Positions 9,281 through 17,814 of a stretch of 64,000 nt of DNA are shown piece after piece. Every line of letters starts with the position of its first letter. Positions within the stretch are counted from its first letter, which is position 1. The DNA comes from an uncultured Nitrospira sp. GTDB lineage: Bacteria; Nitrospirota; Nitrospiria; Nitrospirales; Nitrospiraceae. The position numbers were made by a program, and so were the translations under genes. Location: the NCBI GenBank assembly GCA_902500805.1, contig CABVSA010000002.1, forward strand, positions 62,001 to 126,000. The letters are read 5' to 3'. Under the pieces are notes generated by a model that saw nothing but the letters and a program-made list of their open reading frames with translations, was not told where the DNA came from and ran no database searches.

Positions 9281-10077
9281 AACTTTCAGCTTACATCATC
9301 GCTTACAATGAGGCTCAAAAAATTGCCGGTACCATCAACAGTGTGCTCTGGGCGGATGAAATCATTGTGGCTGATTCAAACAGCACAGACGAGACCGTTC
9401 AGATCGCAAGGGATTTAGGTGCCCGCATCGTCCAGATCCCATTTCGGGGGTTCGGTCATCTGCGAAATCAAGCCATTCAATCCTGTACTCATGAATGGAT
9501 TTTCAGTCTCGACACGGACGAACAGTGTACGCCGGAGGTTCGTGACGAAATCCTGATGATCCTGTCCGGGACACCGGTCCATGATGCGTATCTGGTGCCC
9601 AGGAGAAACTACTTCATGGGACGCTGGATTAAGCATTCCGGCTGGTATCCGAACTTCCGCCAACCGCAATTGTTTCGAAAAGGGGCTATGAAGTATGCGG
9701 AGTCTCCCGTCCATGAAGGCTACGAAATGTTGACGGCCAAACCGGTCGGCCGACTGAAACATGCTATTTGGCAGATTCCGTTCAGAGATTTCGAAGAAGT
9801 TGTAAAAAAAGCCAATCGCTATTCGTCGCTTGGATCGATCAAGCTTGCCGACCAACGTGTATCGATGGGAACTGCCTTGTGGCACGGCATATGGTCGTTC
9901 CTCAAACACTATGTGGCGAAGCGGGGGTTCCTCGATGGATGGCCGGGATTTGTCATCGCGTTCGGAAATTTTGAGGGTACGTTCTATCGGTATGCGAAAC
10001 GGTTCGAGCAACAGGAACAGTGGCCGCTTCCGAAACAAGCGCCTCTTCGTCGCCACGGCGACGTGCCCGCCAAATGA
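9277..10077 (+). CDS. WaaE/KdtX-like family 2 glycosyltransferase
   Basis: The 266-residue protein matches the LPS-core GT2 group of KdtX/WaaE. It has MKLSAYIIAYNEAQKI at the start, WADEIIVADSNSTDET, then HLRNQAIQSC and FSLDTDEQCTPEV, which carries the metal-binding DTDE. These features are followed by RRNYFMGRWIKHSGWYP, a segment highly typical of this subfamily. Known relatives add glucose or another hexose to heptose or Kdo in the core. It is coupled by ATGA to both neighbours. The acceptor in this organism is unknown. Confidence 0.88.
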   Translation: MKLSAYIIAYNEAQKIAGTINSVLWADEIIVADSNSTDETVQIARDLGARIVQIPFRGFGHLRNQAIQSCTHEWIFSLDTDEQCTPEVRDEILMILSGTPVHDAYLVPRRNYFMGRWIKHSGWYPNFRQPQLFRKGAMKYAESPVHEGYEMLTAKPVGRLKHAIWQIPFRDFEEVVKKANRYSSLGSIKLADQRVSMGTALWHGIWSFLKHYVAKRGFLDGWPGFVIAFGNFEGTFYRYAKRFEQQEQWPLPKQAPLRRHGDVPAK

Positions 10078-10931
10078 AAACGGCGTTGATCGTGACGACC
10101 TATAACAGGCCGGCTGCGCTGGCAGCAGTACTGGAAGGGTATTGCCGTCAAAGCGATCAAGATTTTGAGCTTGTGGTTGCCGATGATGGTTCGAAGGAAG
10201 ACACGGCGGAAGTCGTGCGGCAATGTGCACGGCATGCACCGTTCCGGCTGACGCATGTCTGGCATGAGGACCAGGGGTTTCGAGCCGCTGCTATTCGTAA
10301 TCGCGCGGTGGCATCGTCCGAGGCCGACTATATTGTGTTCACGGATGGAGACTGCGTTCCCTCCAGGCATTTCGTGCATGCCCATAAACAGCTCGCCGAA
10401 CCGGGATATTTCCTGGGAGCTAATCGTGTATTGCTTTCGGCCGGATTGACGAACCGTGTTCTGTGCCGACAGGTGTCGATTCATACATGGCGCTTATTCG
10501 ATTGGCTTCTGTCCTGGTCGAAGCGAGACATCAATCGTGTGCTTCCGCTGATGGAATTGCCGGATGGTCCGTTTCGAAAATGGGCGCCTGATCGATGGGA
10601 AGGCATCAAGACATGCAACTTTTCTGCATGGCGTACGGACCTTATCCGTGTAAATGGACTGGACGAATCGTACGAAGGATGGGGGCTTGAGGATTCCGAC
10701 TTGGTCATCCGACTGCTCCATGCCGGAGTGAAGCAGAAGAGTGCGCGCTTCGCCGCCACGGTATTTCATTTGTGGCATCCCGAGCAGGATCGCAGAAGGT
10801 TGGAAGACAATCAGAAACGCCTGAATGATCTCCTGCGTTCCTCGACGGTGCGAGCCGCCGTTGGGCTCGAGCAACATCAGGCCGCGGTCCTTGATGATCA
10901 ATCTGTGACGCTGCGGCGGGCGACAACATGA
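10074..10931 (+). CDS. Glycosyltransferase family 2 with galactosyltransferase-type C-terminus
   Basis: This 285-residue GT2 enzyme begins MKTALIVTTYNRPAAL. It has VVADDGSKEDT, the HEDQGFRAAAIRNRAV helix typical of the beta-1,4-galactosyltransferase-like subgroup, and the FTDGDCVPS metal site near residue 95. The C-terminal half shows the Glyco_transf_7C pattern: NFSAWRTDLIRVNGLDESY followed by GWGLEDSDLVIRL. I chose ATG 10074, which overlaps the previous stop, over a longer in-frame start at 10020 that would prefix a low-complexity Ser/Arg stretch. It overlaps the heptosyltransferase-like gene by 4 nt. Confidence 0.87.
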   Translation: MKTALIVTTYNRPAALAAVLEGYCRQSDQDFELVVADDGSKEDTAEVVRQCARHAPFRLTHVWHEDQGFRAAAIRNRAVASSEADYIVFTDGDCVPSRHFVHAHKQLAEPGYFLGANRVLLSAGLTNRVLCRQVSIHTWRLFDWLLSWSKRDINRVLPLMELPDGPFRKWAPDRWEGIKTCNFSAWRTDLIRVNGLDESYEGWGLEDSDLVIRLLHAGVKQKSARFAATVFHLWHPEQDRRRLEDNQKRLNDLLRSSTVRAAVGLEQHQAAVLDDQSVTLRRATT

Positions 10932-12040
10932 AGCGGGATCTTCACAGTGTGTTAGTCGTCTGTACGCGTCGAATCGGAGACGTTCTGTTAGCCACGCCGG
11001 TCATTCGTTCGCTCAAGGCCTCTTTGCCCCATGTGATGATCGACATGCTGGTGTTCGAAGGGACTGAGGATGTGCTCTCCGGCAACACGGATATCCGGCG
11101 AGTGTGGACGATCCCCGAACGACCGGCGATCCGGTCTCATCTCGCCTTGCTGTGTTCGCTGTGGCGACGTTACGACGTCGCTCTGTCGGTGCTTGCAGGA
11201 GATCGCCCGACCTTTCATGCCTGGGTTGCAGGACGGTATTGCGTAGGGACGCTATTGCCCGATAAGAAATCCTGGTGGAAGCGGAGGTTGCTGAATCACT
11301 GGATCCCGTTCGACAATCTCCATACTCATACGGTTGCCATGAATCTCAGGCTGCTTACACCGTTGGGTATCGCACCACTTGGTACTCCCGTGGTGAGTTG
11401 GACGGACGAGGATGCACGATCTGTTCACGCCCTATTTCCTGATATCCGGAGTGCTCAGCCCTATGCAGTGCTGCATGTGTCGCCGAAGTTTGCCTATAAG
11501 ACATGGACTGTCGATGGATGGGTGGCACTCGGACGGTGGTTGATCGATCGTGGCCTGATCGTTGTGGTAACCGGAGTCGAATCGGCTGAGCAGTCGTGTT
11601 GTGATCAGATTATCCAAGAGCTCCCCAAGGCTGTCAATTTGATCGGTCGAGTGACGTTGCCGGCTCTTGGTTATCTCTTAAGTCGAGCTGCACTGTATGT
11701 TGGGACGGATACGGCCGTCAGTCATATGGCTGCTGCCATCGGCGTGCCGTCCGTCGTTTTATTCGGCCCCTCTAACCCTGTGAAATGGGGGCCCTGGCCG
11801 AAGGACTTTCCTGCAGATGCACAGAGCCCCTGGCATAAACAAGGATCGCAAGGGCAGGGGAATGTGTGTTTGCTTCAAGGCGAAGGAGACTGCGTACCGT
11901 GCCTCGCTGAAGGATGTGATCGCCATGTGAATAGCCTCAGTGACTGTCTCCAGCGGATGTCAGTGCATCGGGTCATCCAGGCTGCTGAGACCATGCTTCG
12001 GAAGCGGGAGATCAACGTCGTAGTACCAACCAGCGTATGA
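10928..12040 (+). CDS. Heptosyltransferase-like glycosyltransferase family 9
   Basis: The 370-residue GT-B protein belongs to GT9 (RfaF/WaaC/WaaQ type), enzymes that add ADP-heptoses to the LPS inner core. The N-terminus has the family signature RRIGDVLLATPVIRSLK. The nucleotide-binding half contains YVGTDTAVSHMAAAIG and SVVLFGPSNPVKWGPWP near residues 255-290. A cysteine-rich stretch follows (CLLQGEGDCVPC, then EGCDRH), also common in GT9 proteins with an unassigned role. The gene is coupled by ATGA overlaps on both sides, inside a set of core-type transferases. Which heptose it adds is not readable. Confidence 0.9.
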   Translation: MKRDLHSVLVVCTRRIGDVLLATPVIRSLKASLPHVMIDMLVFEGTEDVLSGNTDIRRVWTIPERPAIRSHLALLCSLWRRYDVALSVLAGDRPTFHAWVAGRYCVGTLLPDKKSWWKRRLLNHWIPFDNLHTHTVAMNLRLLTPLGIAPLGTPVVSWTDEDARSVHALFPDIRSAQPYAVLHVSPKFAYKTWTVDGWVALGRWLIDRGLIVVVTGVESAEQSCCDQIIQELPKAVNLIGRVTLPALGYLLSRAALYVGTDTAVSHMAAAIGVPSVVLFGPSNPVKWGPWPKDFPADAQSPWHKQGSQGQGNVCLLQGEGDCVPCLAEGCDRHVNSLSDCLQRMSVHRVIQAAETMLRKREINVVVPTSV

Positions 12041-13932
12041 AACAGTCAGTCGCGAAACTCTTCCATTCTCTCACGAGACGATTTGGAGACCGGGTACTCC
12101 GGTACCGCTCGAGTCTCGTCATTGGGGTGGAACTGCTGTTGATTTTCGTGGCGAACCTGACGGCATTTTCCCTGCGCTTCGATGCGGATGTTCCTCCTGA
12201 GTATCGGAGGATCATGTGGGACTTCATGCCTGCTGTGTTGCTGATGTACGGTGTCGGACTCTGGTTGTTTGGGATTCAACGAGGGCTCTGGAGATACGTC
12301 GATCTTCACGATCTCTGGAGAATTCTGCTGGCCGCACTGAGTAGCTCTGCGGTGTTTTATGGGGTCATCCATCAACTTGGCGGTGTGACACAGTATCCTC
12401 GATCCGTCATCATCCTGACGGGCCTATTGACGGCGCTGTATTTGGCCGGCATCCGATTGGCGGTGCGGGGGGGCCGGGAGTGGATTCAGCTATTCGATCC
12501 GAGTGCACGACGTGTCTTGATCGTCGGCGCAGGACATGCGGGTGAGTTATTAGTCAGGGATATGTTGTACGATGCGAATTATCACTGTTGCCCGGTGGGG
12601 TTTGTCGATGATGATCCGATCAAACGCAAGATGAGTATTCACGGGATTCCTGTCGTGGGAGGCATTACGGATATCAAGCGGGAGGCTGAACGGCTGAAGG
12701 TCGACGAGATCATCGTGGCCATTCCTTCCGGTCCCACCACGGTAAAGCAAAAGATACTCGCTGCGTCAGAAGGCTGTTCGGTGCCGATCAAGACGCTACC
12801 CGATGTCAAGCAATTGCTCGTTGATCCGGTCTCTCTGCATCACGTGCGACCGATGAGCGTCGATGATTTGCTCCAGCGTGAGCCGATTCGGACGGATTCC
12901 CAAGAACTGGCCCCCCACATAAGTGGGAAAACGCTCCTTGTGACCGGCGCAGGAGGGTCGATCGGATCGGAACTCTGCCGGCAGATCGCCCGGTACAAAC
13001 CTCAGGCCGTAGTGTTGTTCGAACGCTACGAGAATACGCTGCATTCACTGCTGTTAGAGTTACACGCAGCTTTCCCGACGGTAAAGATCGTCCCGGTCAT
13101 TGGAGATGTGACCGTCCCAGACCGCGTCGCGGAAGTGTTTCGCCAGACCTGTCCTGACATCGTGTTCCATGCTGCTGCACACAAACATGTTCCACTGATG
13201 GAATTGAATCCGAAGGAAGCGATCCGCAACAATATCTTAGGCACTCGCGTGGTCGCCGAAGCAGCCGTCAGGGCAGGCGTCAGCCGATTTGTCCTGATCT
13301 CCACGGACAAAGCTGTCAATCCTTCGAGCGTCATGGGTGTGACCAAAAGAATCGCCGAGCATATGATGCAGGAGTTCAATGGTCCCGGTCTCACAAAGTT
13401 TATGGTGGTGCGGTTCGGGAATGTGCTAGGCAGCAACGGGAGCGTCGTCCCTTTGTTCACTGAACAGATCCGCAAAGGAGGGCCTGTAACCGTCACCCAC
13501 CCGGAGATCAAACGGTTTTTCATGACAATTCCGGAAGCAGTGCAGCTGGTGCTCCAAGCGAGTGTAATGGGGCGTGGAGGGGAAGTCTTTGTTCTCGATA
13601 TGGGAGAGCAGATCAAGGTGGCTGATTTGGCCAGGAACATGATCGTCTTGGCCGGATTGGTTCCAGGGAAAGACATTGACATTGTCTACACCGGCCTGCG
13701 TCCTGGAGAAAAGATGTACGAAGAACTCTTTGAGGAACAGGAACAAGTCGCGCCCACGGCTCATGCGAAGATCAATCGAGCGAGTGGGGCTCCGGTTTCC
13801 GTCGGTGAGCTGGATCAATGGCTGGAGATGTTACAGGCGAATCTCCCCCATTGTGAGGAAGAGGAGCTCCTTCAAGATCTCAAACGGCTGGTGCCGAGCT
13901 TTCAACCGGCCGTTCCTCAACGCGTATCGTGA
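12037..13932 (+). CDS. Membrane-anchored UDP-sugar 4,6-dehydratase, FlaA1/WbpM/CapD family
   Basis: The 631-residue protein has four N-terminal membrane helices, then a CoA-binding-like Rossmann domain (VLIVGAGHAGELLVRDM near residue 160). The C-terminal SDR domain has the nucleotide loop LVTGAGGSIGSEL near residue 305. In the active site the usual Tyr of YxxxK is Met: STDKAVNPSSVMGVTKR. That S-M-K arrangement is the mark of the WbpM/PglF/FlaA1 C6-dehydratases that convert UDP-GlcNAc to the 4-keto-6-deoxy sugar. Its product would feed the WbpV-like reductase upstream, giving a UDP-QuiNAc or UDP-FucNAc route for the WbpL-like transferase. The start is an ATGA overlap with the GT9 gene. Confidence 0.92.
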   Translation: MKQSVAKLFHSLTRRFGDRVLRYRSSLVIGVELLLIFVANLTAFSLRFDADVPPEYRRIMWDFMPAVLLMYGVGLWLFGIQRGLWRYVDLHDLWRILLAALSSSAVFYGVIHQLGGVTQYPRSVIILTGLLTALYLAGIRLAVRGGREWIQLFDPSARRVLIVGAGHAGELLVRDMLYDANYHCCPVGFVDDDPIKRKMSIHGIPVVGGITDIKREAERLKVDEIIVAIPSGPTTVKQKILAASEGCSVPIKTLPDVKQLLVDPVSLHHVRPMSVDDLLQREPIRTDSQELAPHISGKTLLVTGAGGSIGSELCRQIARYKPQAVVLFERYENTLHSLLLELHAAFPTVKIVPVIGDVTVPDRVAEVFRQTCPDIVFHAAAHKHVPLMELNPKEAIRNNILGTRVVAEAAVRAGVSRFVLISTDKAVNPSSVMGVTKRIAEHMMQEFNGPGLTKFMVVRFGNVLGSNGSVVPLFTEQIRKGGPVTVTHPEIKRFFMTIPEAVQLVLQASVMGRGGEVFVLDMGEQIKVADLARNMIVLAGLVPGKDIDIVYTGLRPGEKMYEELFEEQEQVAPTAHAKINRASGAPVSVGELDQWLEMLQANLPHCEEEELLQDLKRLVPSFQPAVPQRVS

Positions 13933-13965
13933 TTAGGTGCGGTCCATAAGGGGATCAATGTTGAG

Positions 13966-15048
13966 ATGAGTATCCTGGTTACCGGTGGGGCGGGGTTTAT
14001 TGGCGCCAACTTTGTGCTTGACTGGTTGGCACAGCACGATGAGCCTGTCGTCAATCTCGACAAGCTGACCTATGCAGGGAATCTCGAGAGCCTTGTCAGC
14101 CTTGGAAACAACGTGCGGCACATCTTTGTGCGGGGTGATATCGGCGATGCTGTGCTCGTTGACAAACTGTTGATGGAGCATCGTCCGCGAGCGGTCATTA
14201 ATTTCGCTGCCGAAAGTCACGTTGATCGCTCCATTCATGGGCCTGGTGAATTTATCCAGACCAATATCGTCGGCACCTTTCACCTGCTTGAATCGGTGCG
14301 CGCGTATTGGGGTGGACTGGAATGCGAAGCCAAACAGCGTTTCCGGTTTTTGCATGTCTCTACCGATGAGGTGTATGGCTCATTGACCCAAGATGCGCCG
14401 GCTTTCAGTGAAACGAATCGCTACGAGCCCAATAGTCCCTATTCGGCAAGCAAGGCCGCCAGCGATCATCTTGTCCGGGCCTATTACCATACGTACGGTC
14501 TTCCGGTTCTGACCACCAATTGTTCGAACAATTATGGCCCGTTCCAATTTCCAGAAAAGCTGATCCCGCTCTGCATCTTGAATGCATTAGCTGGGAAACC
14601 ACTTCCGATTTATGGTGACGGATTACAAGTGCGAGACTGGTTGTACGTCGGAGATCACTGTCGAGCCATCAGTCTCGTGCTCCAAAGTGGCCTTGTGGGA
14701 GAAACCTATAACATCGGCGGTTGCAGCGAAAAGACTAACGTGGATGTTGTGCAGGCCCTCTGCGATACTCTGGATGGGCTTGCCCCACCTGCCACCTGCC
14801 ACTTGCCACTTGCCACGTACCGTTCTCTGATCACCTTTGTGAAGGATCGTCCAGGGCACGATCGTCGTTATGCCATAGATGCCAGTAAAGTTGAGCGCGA
14901 GCTTGGTTGGAAGCCCCTCGAAACGTTCGAATCCGGTCTGCGTAAAACTGTAACCTGGTATCTCCAGAATCCACGTTGGAGTGCTAACGTGACCAGCGGG
15001 GCCTATCGCACGTGGATTGATCAACAGTACGGCACCGGAGCGCGATGA
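13966..15048 (+). CDS. rfbB: dTDP-glucose 4,6-dehydratase
   Basis: The 360-residue extended SDR performs the second step of dTDP-L-rhamnose synthesis. It shows [11 protein letters not shown] at the NAD loop, the [13 protein letters not shown] segment, STDEVYGSL, and the catalytic [10 protein letters not shown]. The C-terminal block [16 protein letters not shown] is diagnostic for RfbB/RmlB. Between the helix ending LDGL and the conserved RSLITFV there is an insertion, [13 protein letters not shown], encoded by a tandem heptanucleotide array (14788-14822), where family members normally have only a short variable loop. It overlaps rfbD by ATGA. Confidence 0.96.
   Translation: MSILVTGGAGFIGANFVLDWLAQHDEPVVNLDKLTYAGNLESLVSLGNNVRHIFVRGDIGDAVLVDKLLMEHRPRAVINFAAESHVDRSIHGPGEFIQTNIVGTFHLLESVRAYWGGLECEAKQRFRFLHVSTDEVYGSLTQDAPAFSETNRYEPNSPYSASKAASDHLVRAYYHTYGLPVLTTNCSNNYGPFQFPEKLIPLCILNALAGKPLPIYGDGLQVRDWLYVGDHCRAISLVLQSGLVGETYNIGGCSEKTNVDVVQALCDTLDGLAPPATCHLPLATYRSLITFVKDRPGHDRRYAIDASKVERELGWKPLETFESGLRKTVTWYLQNPRWSANVTSGAYRTWIDQQYGTGAR
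14788..14822 (+). repeat. In-frame heptanucleotide array inside rfbB
   Basis: Five consecutive 7-nt units (CCTGCCA twice, CTTGCCA twice, then a diverged unit) lie within the rfbB coding sequence and are translated as a Pro/Thr-rich loop. The same kind of drifting 7-nt repeat is found in intergenic spacers elsewhere in the window. Confidence 0.8.
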
Positions 15049-15944
15049 GGATCCTGTTAACCGGCAAGCGTGGTCAGGTCGGGTCCGAGCTTCAACGGGC
15101 ACTGGCGCCCTTGGGGGAGGTCCACGCCGTAGATTACACTGAGTGCGATTTGGCCGATGCAACTGCAATTTCTACTCTGGTGCGGTCGGTTCGGCCGGAC
15201 CTGATCGTCAATCCGGCAGCCTACACAGCGGTGGACAAGGCAGAGTCAGAGCCGGGATTGGCTCATGCCATCAATGCCGTTGCCCCAGGAGTGCTCGGAA
15301 CGGAAGCGGAGAAATTGGGCGCATGGGTCGTACATTACTCCACTGATTATGTGTTCGATGGTACGAAGGTGGGAGCCTATACGGAAGAGGATCTTACGAA
15401 CCCGCTCAGTGTCTATGGGCGGACCAAAAGAGATGGTGAGATCGCACTGCGGGACAGCGGAGCGCGGTACCTGATTTTTCGGACGAGCTGGGTAGTCGGT
15501 GTCCATGGGAATAATTTTGCGAAAACGATTTTGCGATTGGCGCTTGAGCGGGAACAGTTGACGGTGGTGGCCGATCAATATGGAGCTCCAACATCGGCAG
15601 CCTTGCTGGCAGATGTGACGGCTCAGTTGATCCGTCAATGGCAGCGTGAGGGAGATGAGCATTTTCCTTTCGGCTTGTACCATCTTGCCGCCAGTGGAGA
15701 AACCAACTGGTGCGAGTATGCGCGGGTTGTCGTGTCGGAAGCTCTTTCGGTTGGGAGACCGTTGAAGCTCGCACCGGATGCCCTTCGAGGGATTCCCTCC
15801 TCAGAATATCCAACGGCTGCAAAACGCCCAGCCAATTCGCGGTTGGATACAGGCAAGTTGCGTAAGACTTTTGGTTTCGAGTTGCCTGATTGGCAATACG
15901 GAGTCCGACATATTCTGCACCAGATTCTGGATGATGGTGAGTAG
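15045..15944 (+). CDS. rfbD: dTDP-4-dehydrorhamnose reductase
   Basis: The 299-residue SDR catalyses the last step of dTDP-L-rhamnose synthesis. It opens [16 protein letters not shown], the RmlD nucleotide loop, and contains [20 protein letters not shown] and the catalytic YGRTKRDGE. The C-terminal [12 protein letters not shown] segment is typical of RmlD. The start is coupled to rfbB by ATGA. The last codons and the stop lie at the beginning of a heptanucleotide repeat array that continues into the start of rfbA. No intact rfbC (3,5-epimerase), which would supply its substrate, is present here. Confidence 0.95.
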   Translation: MRILLTGKRGQVGSELQRALAPLGEVHAVDYTECDLADATAISTLVRSVRPDLIVNPAAYTAVDKAESEPGLAHAINAVAPGVLGTEAEKLGAWVVHYSTDYVFDGTKVGAYTEEDLTNPLSVYGRTKRDGEIALRDSGARYLIFRTSWVVGVHGNNFAKTILRLALEREQLTVVADQYGAPTSAALLADVTAQLIRQWQREGDEHFPFGLYHLAASGETNWCEYARVVVSEALSVGRPLKLAPDALRGIPSSEYPTAAKRPANSRLDTGKLRKTFGFELPDWQYGVRHILHQILDDGE

Positions 15945-16040
15945 CAAGTAGCAAGTCGCAAGACGCAAGCTGCAGGTAGTGAAAGGTAAACTACATGACT
16001 CAACTCACTACTGACCACTCACCACTGGCCACTCGCCAGA
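15936..16040 (+). repeat. Heptanucleotide-phased array spanning the rfbD end and rfbA start
   Basis: Fifteen successive 7-nt units (105 bp) can be laid out without breaking phase. The left half reads AGCAAGT, AGCAAGT, CGCAAGA, CGCAAGC. The right half reads CACTACT, GACCACT, CACCACT, GGCCACT. The right half resembles the inverse complement of the left. The array contains the rfbD stop codon, the whole spacer and the first 15 codons of rfbA. Confidence 0.85.
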
Positions 16041-16915
16041 GAAAAGGCATCATCCTTGCTGGTGGATCCGGAACACGACTGTATCCAGCCACGCTGGCGA
16101 TCAGTAAGCAATTGCTGCCGGTGTTCGACAAGCCAATGATCTACTATCCGCTCAGTGTGCTCATGTTGGCAGGTATCCGCGAGATCCTCATTATTTCGAC
16201 CCCACAGGACACTCCTCGCTTCGAGCAGCTTCTCGGTAACGGCCAGCGGTGGGGGCTGAATATCCGGTACGCGGTACAGCCTTCGCCTGGAGGTCTTGCA
16301 CAAGCCCTTCTGATCGGTGAATCATTCATCGACAACGGTCCCTCTGCACTGGTGTTGGGGGACAATATCTTTTATGGTCACGATCTTCACAATTTGCTCG
16401 GCAGCGCGATGGTGCGAGCTAACGGGGCGACGGTCTTTGCCTATCATGTCCGAAATCCGGAGCGGTATGGGGTCGTTGAGTTTGACGTAAGGGGCGAGGT
16501 GCTCTCGCTTGAAGAAAAGCCCAAGCAACCGAAATCCAACTATGCCGTCACTGGTCTCTATTTCTACGACCAGCAGGTTGTCAGCCTGGTCAAGAGTCTG
16601 AAGCCTTCGGCCCGTGGGGAACTGGAGATCACCGACTTGAACCGATTGTATCTTGAGCAGCGTGAGTTGAATGTCGAAATCATGGGGCGAGGCTATGCAT
16701 GGCTGGATACTGGCACACATGAGTCGCTGCTCGATGCCAGCCAATTCATCGCCACGCTCGAAAATCGCCAAGGCCTGAAGGTAGCCTGTCCGGAAGAAAT
16801 TGCCTATAAACGAAAGTGGATTGATGTCGCCCAGTTGGAACGGCTGGCACAGCCCTTAGCTAAAAATGGTTATGGCCAATATCTGTTGAAGATCATGACG
16901 GAGGAAGGGTTGTGA
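15995..16915 (+). CDS. rfbA: Glucose-1-phosphate thymidylyltransferase
   Basis: The 306-residue protein makes dTDP-glucose from dTTP and glucose-1-phosphate. The nucleotide-binding [14 protein letters not shown] is clear, followed by the canonical [18 protein letters not shown], the GDNIFYG metal-site region, and [20 protein letters not shown]. Normal RmlA proteins begin two residues before GIILAGG. Here the only upstream start is ATG 15995, inside a heptanucleotide repeat array, so the protein carries about 15 extra residues ([15 protein letters not shown]) written by the repeat. No Shine-Dalgarno-like site is placed for a shorter start. It ends in a TGATG junction with a probable rfbC remnant. 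Confidence 0.95.
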   Translation: MTQLTTDHSPLATRQRKGIILAGGSGTRLYPATLAISKQLLPVFDKPMIYYPLSVLMLAGIREILIISTPQDTPRFEQLLGNGQRWGLNIRYAVQPSPGGLAQALLIGESFIDNGPSALVLGDNIFYGHDLHNLLGSAMVRANGATVFAYHVRNPERYGVVEFDVRGEVLSLEEKPKQPKSNYAVTGLYFYDQQVVSLVKSLKPSARGELEITDLNRLYLEQRELNVEIMGRGYAWLDTGTHESLLDASQFIATLENRQGLKVACPEEIAYKRKWIDVAQLERLAQPLAKNGYGQYLLKIMTEEGL

Positions 16916-17123
16916 TGAAAGCCACCCATTGTGCGGTTCAGCTGTGCCGCGATGTGCGGCTGGAACCATGTCTCTGCTGAGAGGGGAGGCCTGTTTTGCC
17001 TGGCAATGGATCTTTCGTCGGATATCCTGTCTCGTTCAGGAAGTTTGCCGAGTAGGATTTGCAAGGGCTCGTTGGTGTTGTGTAGATGCTCAAGGTATGA
17101 TCCAGGGAATCCGTAATTCGTAG
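16915..17123 (+). pseudogene. Possible decayed rfbC (dTDP-4-dehydrorhamnose 3,5-epimerase) remnant
   Basis: An ATG overlaps the rfbA stop (TGATG), as a fourth operon gene would. It opens MKATHCAVQ and VRLEP, vaguely like the RmlC N-terminus, but stops after 21 codons. In the other frames, fragments follow in the expected order (ERGG-like; then a Trp, Phe and a QE pair), loosely recalling the RmlC stretch up to its FVQDN motif. This is a weak match by eye, supported mainly by position: rfbBDAC order is common and rfbC is missing. It may equally be plain spacer. The rest of the spacer up to 17238 holds no convincing gene. Confidence 0.3.
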
Positions 17124-17238
17124 CTGCTGTGCCCTTCTAGCGGAGATCCTTTGGCTATCCTACGACTCTTGTAGACGAATCTCAGAATATCCTCATGGTC
17201 ATGTGTTGCCCAAAAATCAGATTTAGGTAAGCTTGCTG

Positions 17239-17814
17239 ATGTCGGCAAACAAGTCCGTCAAACAACGTTCGTTTCGTTGGAGGGCCTCCCTCACTTTACT
17301 CAAAAGGATTCGTCTCTTTGCCACGGATGTGGACGGAGTCCTCACTGATGCCGGTATGTATTATTCCGAATCGGGTGACGAATGGAAAAAATTTAACACC
17401 CGAGATGGGATGGGGATCAAGCTGTTACAGAGAGCCGGACTCATCACGGCAATCGTCACGCAGGAGCGGACCAGATTGGTCGCGCGTCGAGCAGAAAAGC
17501 TGGCGATTCCTGAGCTCCACCAGGGAGTAATGGATAAGCTATCGGTGATTCGGGAAATGGCCATACGGCATGGCATCTCGCTCCAACAGATTGCCTATAT
17601 CGGTGACGATGTGAACGATATTGAAGCATTGAAGGCTGTGGGTGTGTCGGCGGCTCCAGCTGATGGCCTTCCGCAAGTGTTGGATGTTGTCGGCTATGTC
17701 TGTCAGAAGAAAGGTGGAGAAGGTGCGGTAAGAGAACTCGCTGAGTTGATACTCCAAGCACGCCTTGAAGTGACGGCGGACAAGCGGAGAAGGATAAAGG
17801 GGAAGAATGGCTAA
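17239..17814 (+). CDS. KdsC-like HAD-family phosphatase
   Basis: The 191-residue protein is a C0-type HAD hydrolase like KdsC, which removes phosphate from Kdo-8-phosphate, or like its acylneuraminate-9-phosphatase relatives. The catalytic motif is FATDVDGVLTD (nucleophile first Asp). A MYYSESGDEWKKFNTRDGMG segment and the metal motif YIGDDVNDIEAL near residue 120 are typical. The C-terminal KKGGEGAVRELAE matches the loop that reaches into the neighbour's active site in the tetramer. I chose ATG 17239, two codons after a TTG. A purine-rich AGGTAAG lies upstream. It sits before manC with an 8-nt overlap, consistent with a surface sugar role. Confidence 0.85.
   Translation: MSANKSVKQRSFRWRASLTLLKRIRLFATDVDGVLTDAGMYYSESGDEWKKFNTRDGMGIKLLQRAGLITAIVTQERTRLVARRAEKLAIPELHQGVMDKLSVIREMAIRHGISLQQIAYIGDDVNDIEALKAVGVSAAPADGLPQVLDVVGYVCQKKGGEGAVRELAELILQARLEVTADKRRRIKGKNG

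Noticed and set aside
12796-13682. Long antisense frames under the FlaA1-like gene
   Set aside because: Shadows of the high-GC coding strand; no start signals or domains.
14781-14822. CRISPR-like tandem repeat in rfbB
   Set aside because: Units are 7 nt with no spacers, in frame in a gene, and there are no cas genes.
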